Source: Prochilodus magdalenae
Taxonomy: Eukaryota; Chordata; Actinopteri; Characiformes; Prochilodontidae
NCBI GenBank assembly: GCA_024036415.1
Contig: JAMWET010001353.1
Location: 826,501 to 890,500 of the forward strand
DNA: 64,000 nucleotides
Direction: 5' to 3'
Of the stretch, positions 1-12,958 are shown piece after piece (within the stretch, counting starts at the first letter, position 1; each line of letters starts with the position of its first letter). The notes below the pieces were generated by a model that worked only from the letters and a program-made list of their open reading frames with translations, was not told where the DNA came from and searched no databases. The position numbers and the translations under genes are program-made.

Positions 1-1270
1 CTTTATTTTTTTGAGCAGCGTACAATATATCCAAACTTCAGTGCACAGTTGATGGCATATTTTAACAATGTCCAGAACAAGTCCAACTTCTCTGGGTTCA
101 AGGTGCTCATAAACAGGCTACTGGGCAGCTGAAACACGTCAAACAAGTCAACATTTCATTCTGGTTCATGACAACAATGAATAGGCATCATCCAGACTTC
201 AGCATACAGTTAAATAACTCACTCACTGGCCACTTTATTAGAAACACCTTGCTAGTACAGGGTTGGAACACCCCAACATAGTGGCAACAAATATGTACAC
301 AAGACAAACTGAATGTCACATTAACACACAGTTGATTATATATCTTTATTCAAACCCTGGCGCCAAAGGAGAGATTGTGCACCATAAATGCACTAAAATA
401 GATGAGATATAAAGTAGTTTATGTAGGCTACTTACCTAGTACTGCTTTTCAGAAATGGTAATATCTTCAGTTTCGTGAAGTCTGTAGCCATAGTGCCTCT
501 GTTGCTCTAGAAGTTTCTTATTTCTTCCTGTGTTTGTGATGAATAACACTGTGCGTCAAAAAGGTAGTTGTTCTTATGTAAGCTTGCAATGAACTGCTAC
601 ACAATTAGACTATTTAGCCAACCCTCATATGGAATCACGTTTTTTTCCTGAAGATGTCTTCATGGGTTTTTTGTTAATTCATGCATTTTATTACACTGGA
701 AAAGGAGATTACATGACCCAAGGACAGGATGAGTTTTTGGATTGCGATTTGGGGCCATTTTATTTAACTAAGGATGGGTCACTTTCAGTTCGCTGACCTT
801 TGCTGAGTTGATATTGTAGTCTTAGCCACACCATTTATCACGAGTGCATAATAGGCCACAAAAACGAACTTACATTGCGTTTGCTGATATTTGTCTATGT
901 GAGAACTGCTATTTCCTTAATTACTGCATAGAAAACTGCATCCAACTGGAGGTTAACGCACTGGAGGAAATGAAATGCCTGAAGTTATATTTGTTTTGGT
1001 GGAACTTCTCTGACAGTATTAGGCAACATCATTTTCCACCAAAAAAATGGGAATTAATCAGAACAAAGACTGCCAGATCTGGGCCAGAGAGGAAAGTAAT
1101 GCCACAACAATGGTCAAAAGAAGACAAGAGCATTTACTCCTGACTTGAAATTAGGGTTGGGTGGTAAAGCAATAAGTCACTGCAACAAAACAAAAATGTT
1201 AAAAGACCACTCTTGCACTGCTGCCTTCCAGTGTGTGTGTGTGTGTGTGAGAGAGAGAGTGTGTGAGTGT

Positions 1271-1318
<48 letters not shown>

Positions 1319-4080
1319 AAACCAGGGCTAATTTTTTTTTTTTTTTTTTTTTTTTAATGCAGTTTGAGTGGAATGATCTCGATCTGTTTACTTGCGATAT
1401 AATGCTAGCAGCAACGTACGCAACAAATGACTGTACTGGCTAAGAGCAAAATTACTTTCAGTAGCATTAAATCCTTTCTGCTTCCACCACCACCGCCAAG
1501 GTGCTCTGTGATTTATAGCACTCGGTCATGTTTTGTAATATGCGTAGCATGACACAAGTGGGAGAAAGCTAGCTTGCCAGGCCAGCTGTTTACAGCAGCT
1601 AGGTAACACAGAGTGCCGTCATGGAGGTTTGGAACAGTTATTGAGTCAGCAGAGTGTCGGCAATTCTTGCACACTATGAGCTTCAGTGCATAATGACCCC
1701 ACTCTGTGACTGTGCGTGGTCTGCCACTTCATGGCTGACTTGCTGTGGTTCCTAAACGCTTTCACTTTTCCACAATACCACTCACAGTTGATCATAGAAA
1801 TTTCACAAACTGACAAATGGGGGGCTTCCAATTACAGTTACCATGCTTAAATTCAGTGAACTCTTTAGATCAACCCATTCTTTCACAAAGTTTGTAAAGG
1901 CTGATTGTATGGCTTGGCTATTTAAACATCTGAGGCAATGGGACTGAACGAAACACCAGAAAAGTTGTGTTTCGGTACATTTGTGCATACAGTGTATGTA
2001 TTAGGCTGGCATTGTCAGGAAACTCAGCAAAGCCTGCAGTGTAGGCTCACAGGGCTATGTGGGATCTTGGATGGACTTGATATCAAGACTAAGCAGAACT
2101 TTAGAACAGTGGTTATGTGAGGGCAATTTGATGTGTCAGAAATAAAAAGAAATGTAAGTGAATTACAAGTCATAAGTCACTGTGGGGCAAATTTCCTAAC
2201 TTCTAAAATTTCCAAATTTTTCAAACTTTCAGGTGAATCAATTCAGGCACTGGAGTTCAGTCCACAACAGGGCTTAATTCAATGTGACTTTACCCCCTCT
2301 AGCAATTCTGAGCAAGATTAGATTGCCTTGCTATTGGTGGAATCTTTGGTGTTCATTTTGTGGTTCATATGAAGCAACAGGTGAGAACTGTTTTTCTTTT
2401 ATCTTTTATTGCAGAATCATTAAATGTGGTTACCCAATCACCCCAAAACTCCAAATGCTCACTACATGCTGACAGGTGCACAAAGTGTTTTGAACAGATG
2501 TCTGTACACTTGCATCAAAATACCACAAGTGTGTGATTTCCAGGTGGGGATTTCAGATGGACAGCCACAACAGCTGCATATCATCTTCAAACCATGGTAC
2601 AAAACAGCAACATGCTGTGTGTGCACTACTTTAAAGTTCTAGTGTTTAATGCATTACTTTACAAATGCCTAGGTATTCTGGCGAGATGTGCTCTTTTTCG
2701 ACAAACACTATGATGTGTTTCTCACCTAAGCATGGACACTGAGTCATTACAATACTACAGAGATGAACAGATCTGGGCCACGTTACACCACATTGACCAC
2801 TTTTTCAGTCTCATGCTGATGTAATGCCAGTATCACACAAACATGCCTCAGCATAGCACAGGCATACTACTGACATGTTTAGAGTCCAAAGTAAAACAAA
2901 ACAGTAAGCTTCAAGTAAAACGCTATTACTTTATTATACAGAACCATGTGGTAGCATCACAGTCAAGAAGAACTAATGTCTGGGCCAAGTGGAAAGCACA
3001 AGTTGTTGCTATACTTCACTACGAATGGTGACCCCCAGTTTTTCAGTTATATTAAACGATTTAACAAAATAATTGTGCCTTAGTAACTGTGTAAAGGGCC
3101 TGAGGATAGAAAATAAATATGGTTTTCCCTGAGGTGGACAAAGCCCACAGCTTATAGATACTCCTGGTCAAATATAACCCCAATGCAGATGAACATAGTT
3201 CTATTCTCAAGTTCTGGAGTATTCCGTTTTAAAGTTCTGGAGTATTCCGTTTTAATAAATAACTAAATATTTAAAAATACATTATATTATTATTTCAGTA
3301 TTGGTGCCACAATGCATTTACAGAACCTAATGATTTAGAAAATATCTGCTGATGTCTTGCTTGTAAAACATTGACCCTGTGGGTATTCTGACACAGGACC
3401 CAGCGTTATGTCCAATCTGGTTTCCAAGCTAACTGATTCCTGCAAGCCTTCATGTGCTGTGCTGTGACCTGCCTCTGTAGCCAGACTGGCCACAAATTCA
3501 CAAACTTATTATTTAATGCTGGGTACAGTCCTCTATCTTAGGCATTAACTGATCAGGACGTATCCTACTGTCCTCCTCTAGAATACAGAAGGGATGGAGG
3601 GTGGCAATAACCACTTTAACGTCATAGCGCAGTCATGGGAAGTCCACTGCAGGGCTGAGCTCATCACTGTCTTACTGTCACACCAGAACTATTTCTTGGC
3701 TCCTGAAAGCTGATTCACCATCATTAATCCCACCTTTCAGTGTACTACTTTAGTAACAGCTCTCTGTAAAATGGCTGAAAGACTAGGCTGTTATGTTAGC
3801 TAAGCTCTGCATATCCTTAAAAAAAAACTGATTGCAAAGTTATATACTGTGGCTTTTTGAGATCTAAATCCAGCAGAAAAGAAGTTACAGAATGCTGCTG
3901 GAATCTGTGACACACTGAGAACTGTGACACCTTATTACTCCAGACTTCATTGTCAAAGCTGTGTTTTAAAGGTTATTGTTATATATATCACTAATATTGT
4001 TATTACTGCTTAATGTTCAATTGCCTTATTTCTTCACCAATAACCAGGGTTTTTAGTTTGCTACATTAAACTAAACTAAA
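1..4080. other. Intergenic, no gene seen
   Basis: The stretch is AT-rich with only short frames on either strand and no exon-like homology. At 220-250 it holds CACTGGCCACTTTATTAG, the end of a widespread fish DNA-transposon family. Microsatellites lie at 1231-1355, and two copies of a 22-bp unit (AGTTCTGGAGTATTCCGTTT) lie at 3210-3254. Confidence 0.6.
1231..1355. repeat. (GT)n-(GA)n-poly(T) microsatellite
   Basis: A GT tract of about 18 bp runs into a long GA tract to 1315, followed by a run of more than 20 T at 1332-1355. Confidence 0.95.
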
Positions 4081-4137
4081 CAAGTGAGCACCCTGTCCTA
4101 CTTAAAGAACACGGATCTTTCAAAGTCTAATCTTCAC

Positions 4138-4745
4138 AACACGTTTGTGAAGGTGCATCATGACAAACAAATGATGAGGATCTTAGAAGAAGAGTTGTTG
4201 ATGCTCATCAAGCAGGAAAAGATCTTTAAAGAGTCTGAACTCCACTTATATACAGTGAGACAGACTGCGTTCAAGTGGAGGAATTTCAAGACCATAATAA
4301 ACCTGTCCAGGAGTGGTCAACCAACAAAGATCACACCAAGAGCAAGGCCTGTATTGTTTTGCATGGCAACTTAAGATCTGTCTCAAATTCAATAATGTTA
4401 ATGTTCCTGATAACACCATCAGGAAAAAAACTAAATCAACAACGGTGTACATGGCAGGGTTGCAAGAAGAAAGCCACAGCTATCTAAAATGAACATTGCT
4501 GCCCGTCTACAGTTTGCTAAAGATCATGTGGACGAGCCAGAAGGCTACTGGAACAATGTTTTGTGGACTGAAGAGACTAAAGTAGATCTTTCTGGTTTGA
4601 ATGAGAAGCGTTATGTCTGGAGAAAACTGCATCCCAGCAAAACAACCATATCCCATCTGTGAAACACAGCGTGGTGGTGGTGGTGGTGGTAATATCAAGG
4701 TTTAGGCCCCTGGGTTCATTGTGCTGGTGCTGTCGAAGGCGATAT
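4138..4745 (+). mobile_element. Tc1/mariner transposase fossil
   Basis: The frames read Tc1 landmarks across several frameshifts: FKWRNFKTIINLSRSGQPTK (second helix-turn-helix), then LQFAKDHVDEPEGYWNNVLW and NEKRYVWRK (catalytic-domain region). Stops and a GGT-repeat expansion at about 4675-4690 break it. It is inactive. Confidence 0.85.
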
Positions 4746-4749
4746 TGAC

Positions 4750-7700
4750 AGATAGAGGTCTCCCAGTCAGAAAGTCCTACATCCAGTTGCAGTGTAATGT
4801 GTTCAGGCCAAGCAAGCTCACATACATAACGTTTCACAGCCGTACGTCAAGTTCCAAGTTCTCCCGCTTTTAGTGAGCAAGCGTCTGTAACCCAGTAAAG
4901 AGTGTATAATGCTCAGCAAACAGGACAAGGGAATATGATACATTTACAAAATGTTTCACTTACAATATACAAAATTTACATTCCTGCAATGAGCCCTACA
5001 AGCATGTCAGTGGTTTATATCAGTCACAAACATCATAATATGAATAGGTAATGATGGTTGAGCTGTCACCCAGGCATTTAAGACAGACCCACTCAATCAT
5101 AAATGCCAGCAAAATAACTGGAAACAGATAAATAATTAACAGAAAAAAATATATATTTAAAAAATAAAAAGAGCCAGTAAATGGTCAAGAAATAATGAGG
5201 AAATAATTAAAAGCTTTTTTTTATTTATTTCTTATATTTTGGAGTACAAATTCAACCGATTAAGTAATTGTCAAAGTAATCATTTGTTTCAAATCGACCA
5301 AGTTCATGACCTGGAAAAGGGTCTTAAGGGGAAAGTCCTGTTGTGGTCCAGTTTGACCTCAATCTATCTGAGAATTGTGGCATTATTAAACTATGTAGTG
5401 CCACAACAACTATCCTGATGAACATAAAAAAATTGCATACGTTTTGAAAAATGTTTTTAAACATTACACAGATTTCATTTGTGCTTCCAGACACAGAACT
5501 TGGCTACAGCTCCTGGTCAGTGTTAACCTATCTGACATGATTTAGAAAATGTCATCTTTCTCCACACCCACACTTTCCAGGCAAGCTTCTTCTATGTGAG
5601 TAAAATATTCATAACATTTCAGGCCTGAGTGGAATTCAACATGTTTTTCATTCAAGAACTGGGCTATTGTTTCTGGGTTTCAAGTAAAAAGCCCACCATT
5701 ACCAACCCACAATTATTACAATGGCCTAGGCTGACATTTTGTGGGGTGAAATATTTCAAATGCCAAAAGCCGTCCTTCTACGTTAATAAATAGAAACATA
5801 TATAATAAAACCTAAATATGAATCTATGTTCATAATAATGTTCCCTAACCTCATTCTAAGCATGACCAGACAAAGTCATGTCTCATTTTTGAATAATGTC
5901 ATTTACAGTTTGTTTTTATAGTTTCAAAACTGGGGATTGTGCCCAAAATTAGATCTCTAATCACCACTTGTGAAACCTTTTCTTACTGGAAAGCAGTCAT
6001 TTAAGAGAATTTGTAATTCTGGTAATTACAATGTTTTTTATCTTTGTTTTTTTTTTTTTAACATGATCATTTTTTCCTCCCTTTCATCTTGGAGTATTGT
6101 ACCGTTGTTACTCTGTAAACTTTGTGCCTGTTTCTTCAGCTTTAATAAAAGATCATTTTAAATCAAGCTGTTAGTTCAATTAGAGTTGGGCAACCATAAT
6201 GTAAAAATTACAGTATTTCAATCCTTTTTATGATGCACAAAAGATAAATGTAGTGGCACATAAAATAAATAAATAAATAAATAAATAAATAAAGAAAGAA
6301 AAGGTATAAATCCAGGGATGTTTTCAATATTCCAAATAAATATATCTTGTTCTCACTTTGTAATCAAATATGTAGCTGGTGTAAGTACGGAGGATAGCCA
6401 CGACAAGGTTTATAGATTTAAAAAAATAATAATAATAAAAAATAATTTTAAAAAAGCCAGCTGCGGCATATTGTGATGTGATTTATTACAATAACCATAA
6501 ACATTGTGCCCAACCCTATTTGCAATCCAAACATAGATAAGAGCTATAAAAGGGTACCAAATCATGAGCAGGAACAACCTACATGAGGAGTACAACCTAC
6601 AGCAAAGCTGCCAAATTGGGAAGATACTTTGTGTGGCACAACAGTGGAACATTGTTCCGTTTGCACTGGTTAAAAAAAACAAAAAACTTTGCATTGCATC
6701 CTACAGCAGTATGCAGGCAACAGTGGCCCTTAATGGAGCATTCTTGCGATACAGAAAAGCATGTGGATTGGAAGCTCTGCCTAGTATTTCAGTACAAATT
6801 GGTTGTCTTAATTAATATACTTCCAAATGTGATTAAACAGCATGTGCACAACCAAGGTTACTGCAGAGCTAGTGTTAGCTACATGCTAAACTAGAACACT
6901 TCCAATAAACCATCAGTTTGCTAAAATAACTAAGTTATGATTTTCCACACTAAACGTAGACCTGGACCGACACTTTGCACCAATGAACTGTGAGAAACAA
7001 ACATTACATTGAATAAACAAAAAAGAATACAATCGTTCTTATAAGCAATGTTGGATGCATAGGTTGCCAAACAGTGACGACAACTTCTATCCCACGTCAC
7101 CCCAATTCTGTAGCCCCTAAAAATGGCATATTTCGTGAAGGACAACGATCCTCTCAAAATGCATAATAGACAAAAATATTATGTCCAAAAACCGTAAAAT
7201 GTATTGGTGCTATTAATTTATTTGTTCCAGAGACAAGATGCTGAAACACACTCATGTGAGCAGGAGCGGCTCTCTGGTCGCAAACAATACAGTACTATCA
7301 CAAAGCTGTTAGTAGAGAGTGAGTAAAGGTGGAAACAGTAACCTTTCTGTGAAGTTTCAGCTGGAAAAATGAGTAATTATTGTATACTGAATTTAACTTC
7401 ATTTCAGTTTCATAACACTACTGCATGCATAGCAGTTCAGAAGTAGTTCACTGACAAAGACACACACACAGACACAAAGACACACACACAGTGCTCTAGG
7501 TATGGTCAAAAGATACACCTGGGGGTCAAGTAAAATCAGACTGCAACAGAGCAGATAATCTCACTTTCTACTCACTTCCAAAGTCAAAAGCGAGAAACGT
7601 ACACAGCATCATCTGTGTTTAAAAAGCGGCTGCGTCTTTGGTCTGTGAAATTGATACTTACAATGCTCTTTTACCACAGAAGCTAAAATGACCATGTGTC

Positions 7701-8790
7701 CGGGATGAGCAGATGCATGATTTATAGAGAAGGCTTGAAGAGTTGGTGGGGTTCATGCAAATCAAGCTTTATTTTCTTTCTTTTTTTGAATGAAGTGAGC
7801 CTTTTAAATTAGAATGGGTCTTCATTTTAACATCGCTTCAAACTCTTGCATCCCTTCAAATCTGTTTTACACCATACACATCAGCTAGCAATAGCATGCA
7901 CCCTTGTGAAGCACAGCATGCTTTTCCGTGACAACAGAAGTCACATAAAAACATTAGTGATTCAGACACCCACTCCTCCAAAGACAACCAGAGGGCTTTT
8001 CCCTGTTACCCTCTTTCTCTCAATTTCACTCTAGTCTTTCCACACTGCTTTATGACCATCAAAGCACAGCTTCAGTGAATTATGGTACCAATTCTCCAAC
8101 CCTTGTCCTGGAGGTCCACTGCCATGTACTTTATTTTCTCTCTAATCCCAAAAGACCTAATCCAAATAATTATGACATTATCCTTACTCAAAGCGTTCAC
8201 CTTTAAGATTCAGTTAAGCCTGAAAAGCGTTGAACCATTCAGAACTTTCTACATTTCTTAATAAGGCCTAAAACATTTAGAAATTCTGTGAAAAGACTGA
8301 ATAATTTATACAGAACACTGACGTTTTAATGACGCTGTGTAGTGTTTTGTTATGGTTTTTGCCCTGGATGTAGACGGGAACCAGAGTGCAACTTTTAATC
8401 GTGAGCTCCAGGGCTAGCGCCAACTGCTCTAGGGTAATACCCATTTTAGCATGCTATTTTTCCAAAGCGAGTCATACCAAAGCATGCTGAAGTTACAGAA
8501 ATACAAACCCCAATTTACTACAAAGCAATAAAATCGCAGGTGCTCTTTGTGATTGCAGCAAACATGCCGGCAATTCTGGAAGAATGTGGTCCAGTGTTCA
8601 AAACTTTGTAAACTGTGGTTTAGTCATTATTTTTCGTTTAAAAACAAAGACCAAAATACATTTAGCTAATTAAAGAAATAGTGAAATAAAAGTGGCAAAA
8701 TTAATGAAACTCTAAAAAACCATGTTAGGTATTAGTCATTTGAACAAATGTTTAGTTTTGTTTCGTTTCGGACAAAAAAAATAATACATT
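4750..8790. other. Intergenic, no gene seen
   Basis: AT-rich DNA with an (AAAT)n microsatellite at 6264-6296 and poly-T runs. Short frames lack recognisable motifs. One half of a diverged dispersed repeat pair lies at 7916-8070. Confidence 0.55.
7916..8070 (+). repeat. Dispersed repeat, copy 1 of a pair
   Basis: GCATGCTTTTCCGTGACAAC is followed by GTGATTCAGACACCCACTC, then AGAGGGCTTTTCCCT and CTTTATGACCAT. The same blocks occur in order and orientation at 11869-12030, with indels. The family is not identified. Confidence 0.7.
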
Positions 8791-8799
8791 TATGTTAAT

Positions 8800-9240
8800 C
8801 CCTACTGGAAATGGTTACAAAATCTTCTCTAAACATGAGATCAAAATAGAACTGTTCGGTAATTGTGCATGTTGTGCCAGGAAAACGGAAATCACTGCCT
8901 TCCAGCATATGAACCTTATTCCACCTGTGAAAACATGGTGGTGGTAGTATCATGGTTTGGGCCTGTTTTGCTGCATCTGGGCCAGGATGGCTAGTCATTA
9001 CTAATTTCACATTACGCCAAAGAATTCTATTATGACCAGCGAATTCTTTAGATATCTGTCTGTGAATTAAATCTTTTAGAGACTGTGGGGCATGAGGGCA
9101 ATGACCTCAAACACACAAGCGGTGAAACCAAAGAATATATCAAAAAGAATCAATTTAGTCTCAACGTTAATCCTACAGAAATGTTCTGGAAAGACTTAAA
9201 TAGACGAAAACCTACCAACATTCCTGAGTTATTGCCCACT
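8800..9240 (+). mobile_element. Tc1/mariner transposase fossil, 3' part
   Basis: Degenerate frames include the AACATGGTGGTGGTAGTATC block typical of Tc1 and, at 9085-9240, a C-terminal segment (NDLKHTS... NPTEMFWKDLNRR... NIPEL) corresponding to the last catalytic-domain region. It is disrupted by stops and indels. Confidence 0.75.
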
Positions 9241-9544
9241 GTTACCGTCACTGTTGGGGTCATATTGGGGTCACAATGGGGTCATATTCATACAGAAATA
9301 TTTACAGTTTTTAAAAAGGTATTTAACATATTTATTAAAATAAAATCCAACAAATTATATAAACTTGTATTACTGATGAACAACTGCTCTTCAAAATAAG
9401 CAACCTTTTACAGAATAGTTGCCAGAGTCATAAGATAATTCAAACTTTTGCAGCCGCAAAACTCTCAAAACATTTCATTTTCACCCCCACTGCACTTTTA
9501 AACCATTAGGAAAACCATGACTCTGGCAACCCTGCATGACTAAG

Positions 9545-10330
9545 AACTTGTACTTTCTTCAAACTGTAGTTTTAAACATCTGTTTATCTGGATGCAAGAC
9601 CTGTATATATCGCTCAGCACTAAAGGCGCCTTCACAGATGTGCAATAACGCATGGCATGTGCAGTAATGTACCCCATGCCAGCACAGAACAAGGATTCTG
9701 AACTGTGCAACCAGGATGGTCCTGCTCCTCTTTAGGCCAGTGGACGTGGCAGACATTACTTCCAAAAAGAATTTCAGATTTCGATTTGTCTGACCACAGG
9801 ACACTTTTCCACTTGACCTCAGTCCATCTTAAATGAGCTCAGGCGGAGACAAGGTGGTGGTGTTTCTGGATACTTGCATCTGGAAACTTGCATTTGTGGA
9901 TGCAGTAATTAACTGTCTTCACAGACAGTGGTTTTCAGAAGTGTTCCTGATTCCATGCTGTGATTTCCACTACAGAATCGTGTCTGGTTTTAAATGCCGT
10001 GGTGCCTGAGGCCGAAAGATCACAGCCATCCAATTGGTTTTAGGCCTCGTCCGTTCCATAAAGACGTAATGATTTTTTTATTTTTTTCATAATGATATAA
10101 TGTAGGATATAATCCCCACGTTCTTTGCTATTTTACACAGAGAATGTTTTTAATTATTATTATTGTGCTATTTGCTCGTAGTCTTTTACTTAGTGGTGAT
10201 GCCTCCCCCACTGACCTGCTGCCATTTAACATATTTAATGGCTCCATCACTTGTTTTTTTTTTTTAACAGTCTTCACCTGTCCCAACATTTTTGAAACTT
10301 GCTGCTGTCATCAATTTCTAAACATGCATA
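9545..10330 (-). mobile_element. Tc1/mariner-type transposon relic of a second family
   Basis: On the minus strand 9804-9559 reads CGQTNR... then LHICEG-x-x-x-AERYIQVL, a catalytic-domain segment of a common fish Tc1/mariner family. Adjacent sequence to 10070 is N-terminal remnant with no open frame. CTGTCCCAACATTTTTGAAA at about 10278 resembles the terminal region of such elements. Confidence 0.65.
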
Positions 10331-11378
10331 TTTCCTTCATCTTCTGGCCTTACCACTTTTTTTAATTGTTCCTACAATCTACCATCCCATCATACTACTT
10401 CTCTCCTGCCCTGGAAGATCATGGAGGAGAGAAAACCACATTGAGAAAATGGGACGTTTCCCTTTAATGTTAATAAATCTCATTCTGACTATTAATGACC
10501 TCAATCACAGTCAATCACAACACTTACTCATGCTCATACTCCTGATACTTCTGTATGCAATTACAGCTGCTACACAAAGCCAAAAGATTTACAATTGCGT
10601 TCAATTATACAAAAAAAAAAACCCACACTGATTTATATGAACAAAATGTATTACCTAATTATTATATAATTATTATAAAAATAATTAAGGTATAGGACCT
10701 GGTGCTGTCACAATACTAATGACTTTGATATGACATATTGGAAAAAGGTTAAACAAATAACATTAGCCAACACCGTTATAATGTATCTGATAATCTAAGA
10801 GTGGCTGCTTTTTGCCCCCTCTGTGTAAACTTAGGGCTATACATTATTTATTTTATTTATATTAATATATATAGCTTTGTTTTCTCTCAGTACAGCTTTA
10901 ATCTCAAGAAGTAACAGTAAAAATGCTCAGTCATGTAGCACCGATATCGACATTGAGTGACAATGCCAGTCTGCACATCTCCTTTAAAAATAATGGCTCT
11001 GAAATCTTGAACGAGGCACAACAGGCGTACAGTAGTCTTAGCACTGATTACATAGCCTGTGAACTCACTACTACAACCATTTTAGCAAGAGAAGCCACAG
11101 CTCCAGCAAGAACATCTCACAAGTGTGCGCTACAAAAGCCTATGTGGGTCGAAAGACCCAACAGTATTGTTACTGCGGGAAACCAATATTGTACTATTTC
11201 AAAATGTTCAGTGTCAATATGTATGTATATGTTTGACATATAGGCTCAAAGCAAGATGGTTTATACTCCTACATTGGTTTTGACTCTGAACCACTCAGAA
11301 TATGCTGGAGTTTTTAAATATTGTATCCTCTCAGTGTTCATTCAGTCAGACTCAGTCACCTTGCACACTTAACCCAAG

Positions 11379-11577
11379 ATGCTGTTGGATGGATAGTTGT
11401 AGTTGGTGGACTAGTGTGGACTAGTCAAGCAGTCACGCTGAAGCAGAGGAGCACTGGTGTGTCTGATCCACTGGCACTGGTACAACAAACGCCATCAGAC
11501 CCCCACCACATCAGCGTCACTGCGGTACTTAGAATGAGCCTCCACCCAAGTAATATCTACTTTGTGGTGGTCCTAAT
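11379..11577 (+). mobile_element. Fragment of a foldback-type fish MITE
   Basis: Contains the family blocks GTTGGATGGATAGTTGTAG, TGTGTCTGATCCACTGG and CACCACATCAGCGTCACTGC. It matches the right half of the fuller copy at 48594-49165. Confidence 0.75.
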
Positions 11578-11868
11578 TTTAACTGCCTTTAAATGATCCT
11601 TTTTGTCATGTAGTGTATTAGATGGAACGAAAAATTAAGTACCATCAAAATAAATGTAACATGAATGAAGTAAAACTTTGGAACACTTTATATGCTATGG
11701 CAACTACATTATCTCTTGACAGGCATAGTGACATTTGCATATAAACTTGTCCTCAAATTTTAATGTGCTAGGATTAATCTTAGTAAGATTGCTATATTTA
11801 GCACCCCCAATGAGACACTAAGATAAGATGGTTAAAGATAACATACACGGAAACCCTGGAGAGCTGTA

Positions 11869-12030
11869 GCATGCTTTTCCGTGACAACAGCAGTCCGTTG
11901 ACACCATTAGGCCTAAAGTGACACTTGTGATTCAGACGCCCACTCTTACAAAGGCTGCCAGAGGGCTTTTCCCTACCAATCTCTTCTTTCTCTCACTCTG
12001 TGCTTTCCATAATTATATGACCATTAAAGG
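11869..12030 (+). repeat. Dispersed repeat, copy 2 of a pair
   Basis: Direct-orientation counterpart of 7916-8070, sharing GCATGCTTTTCCGTGACAAC, a GTGATTCAGACGCCCACTC block, AGAGGGCTTTTCCCT and TTATATGACCAT. Confidence 0.7.
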
Positions 12031-12369
12031 AGGTGTTTTAAGGTGGTAAAACTCTGACAAATAAGCAAATCTTTAACACACTGATGACATTTGCATCATC
12101 CCTAAACTCAAGTCCCTTTGTAATGCGGCCCTTAATAACTAAACAATTGCCGCTCCAGTCAACTTATCTATGATGCTTTTTAAGATGAAACGCAGATACA
12201 GTATTTTAAGAAATAGATGCCATTACTACAAGATCAGTTGACGCTTTCTAACCTGCTTCTTTCCTGACATGGTTGGACAGACTGGTGAACGTTATGAAGC
12301 CCCTCAACATCTACGTGGACCAATCCAGACACATTCAGGATGAACTAATCATACTCCTCTAACCAGCAC

Positions 12370-12460
12370 TGCTTCGGCTTTTATGTCTCAATTATAAAGC
12401 ACTTTAAGATGCTCTGTGTGTTAAAAGTGCTCTACAAATAAAACAAATACAGTTTTATTA
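12370..12460 (+). mobile_element. Probable LINE 3' tail
   Basis: AAGCACTTTAAGATGCTC and AAAGTGCTCTACAAATAAAA have the form of L2/Rex-type LINE 3' ends, which close with a small hairpin and a short repeat. No coding part remains. Confidence 0.5.
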
Positions 12461-12916
12461 TTGTGTGTATTTATTGTAAATTTTGCAATCGTTTTACTCT
12501 GTCATGTATCTGCATTCTATGAAGACCTGCGTTATGCACTGCTGTTGTGTGTTGTACCATGGGACAACACTGACATTCAGCACCAATGTAGATCACTTCA
12601 AGTGACGTCATCTGACTCCTATAAACAGTTCTGAGTTATTCTACATTATCTTGCAACTAACTACCAAGATCAACATCATGTGATCACTACTAAATCTCAC
12701 ACCTTACAACTATTCTCACTCGGTGGGAAGCAAAGAGTTGCAGCAGGATGTCCCACTTACACCTGCAATCACAATTCCGTTACTTTCTTTTGACTGTATC
12801 AATTATATTATAAATGAGAAGCAAAACAAGCTTAACATCCAAGGAACAACCGTAACGCTAAATCTAACATTAATACTCGCAAATTGTAAGAAAACACACA
12901 AATTTCAAGGAAACAG

Positions 12917-12958
12917 ATAGATAGATAAATAGATAGATAGACAGATAGATAGATAGAT
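12917..12958. repeat. (GATA)n microsatellite
   Basis: About ten imperfect AGAT/GATA units with single-base interruptions. Confidence 0.9.

Noticed and set aside
6583..6894. Overlapping frames of 83-103 codons
   Set aside because: No domain, no splice logic, and ordinary codon composition; likely chance in AT-rich DNA.
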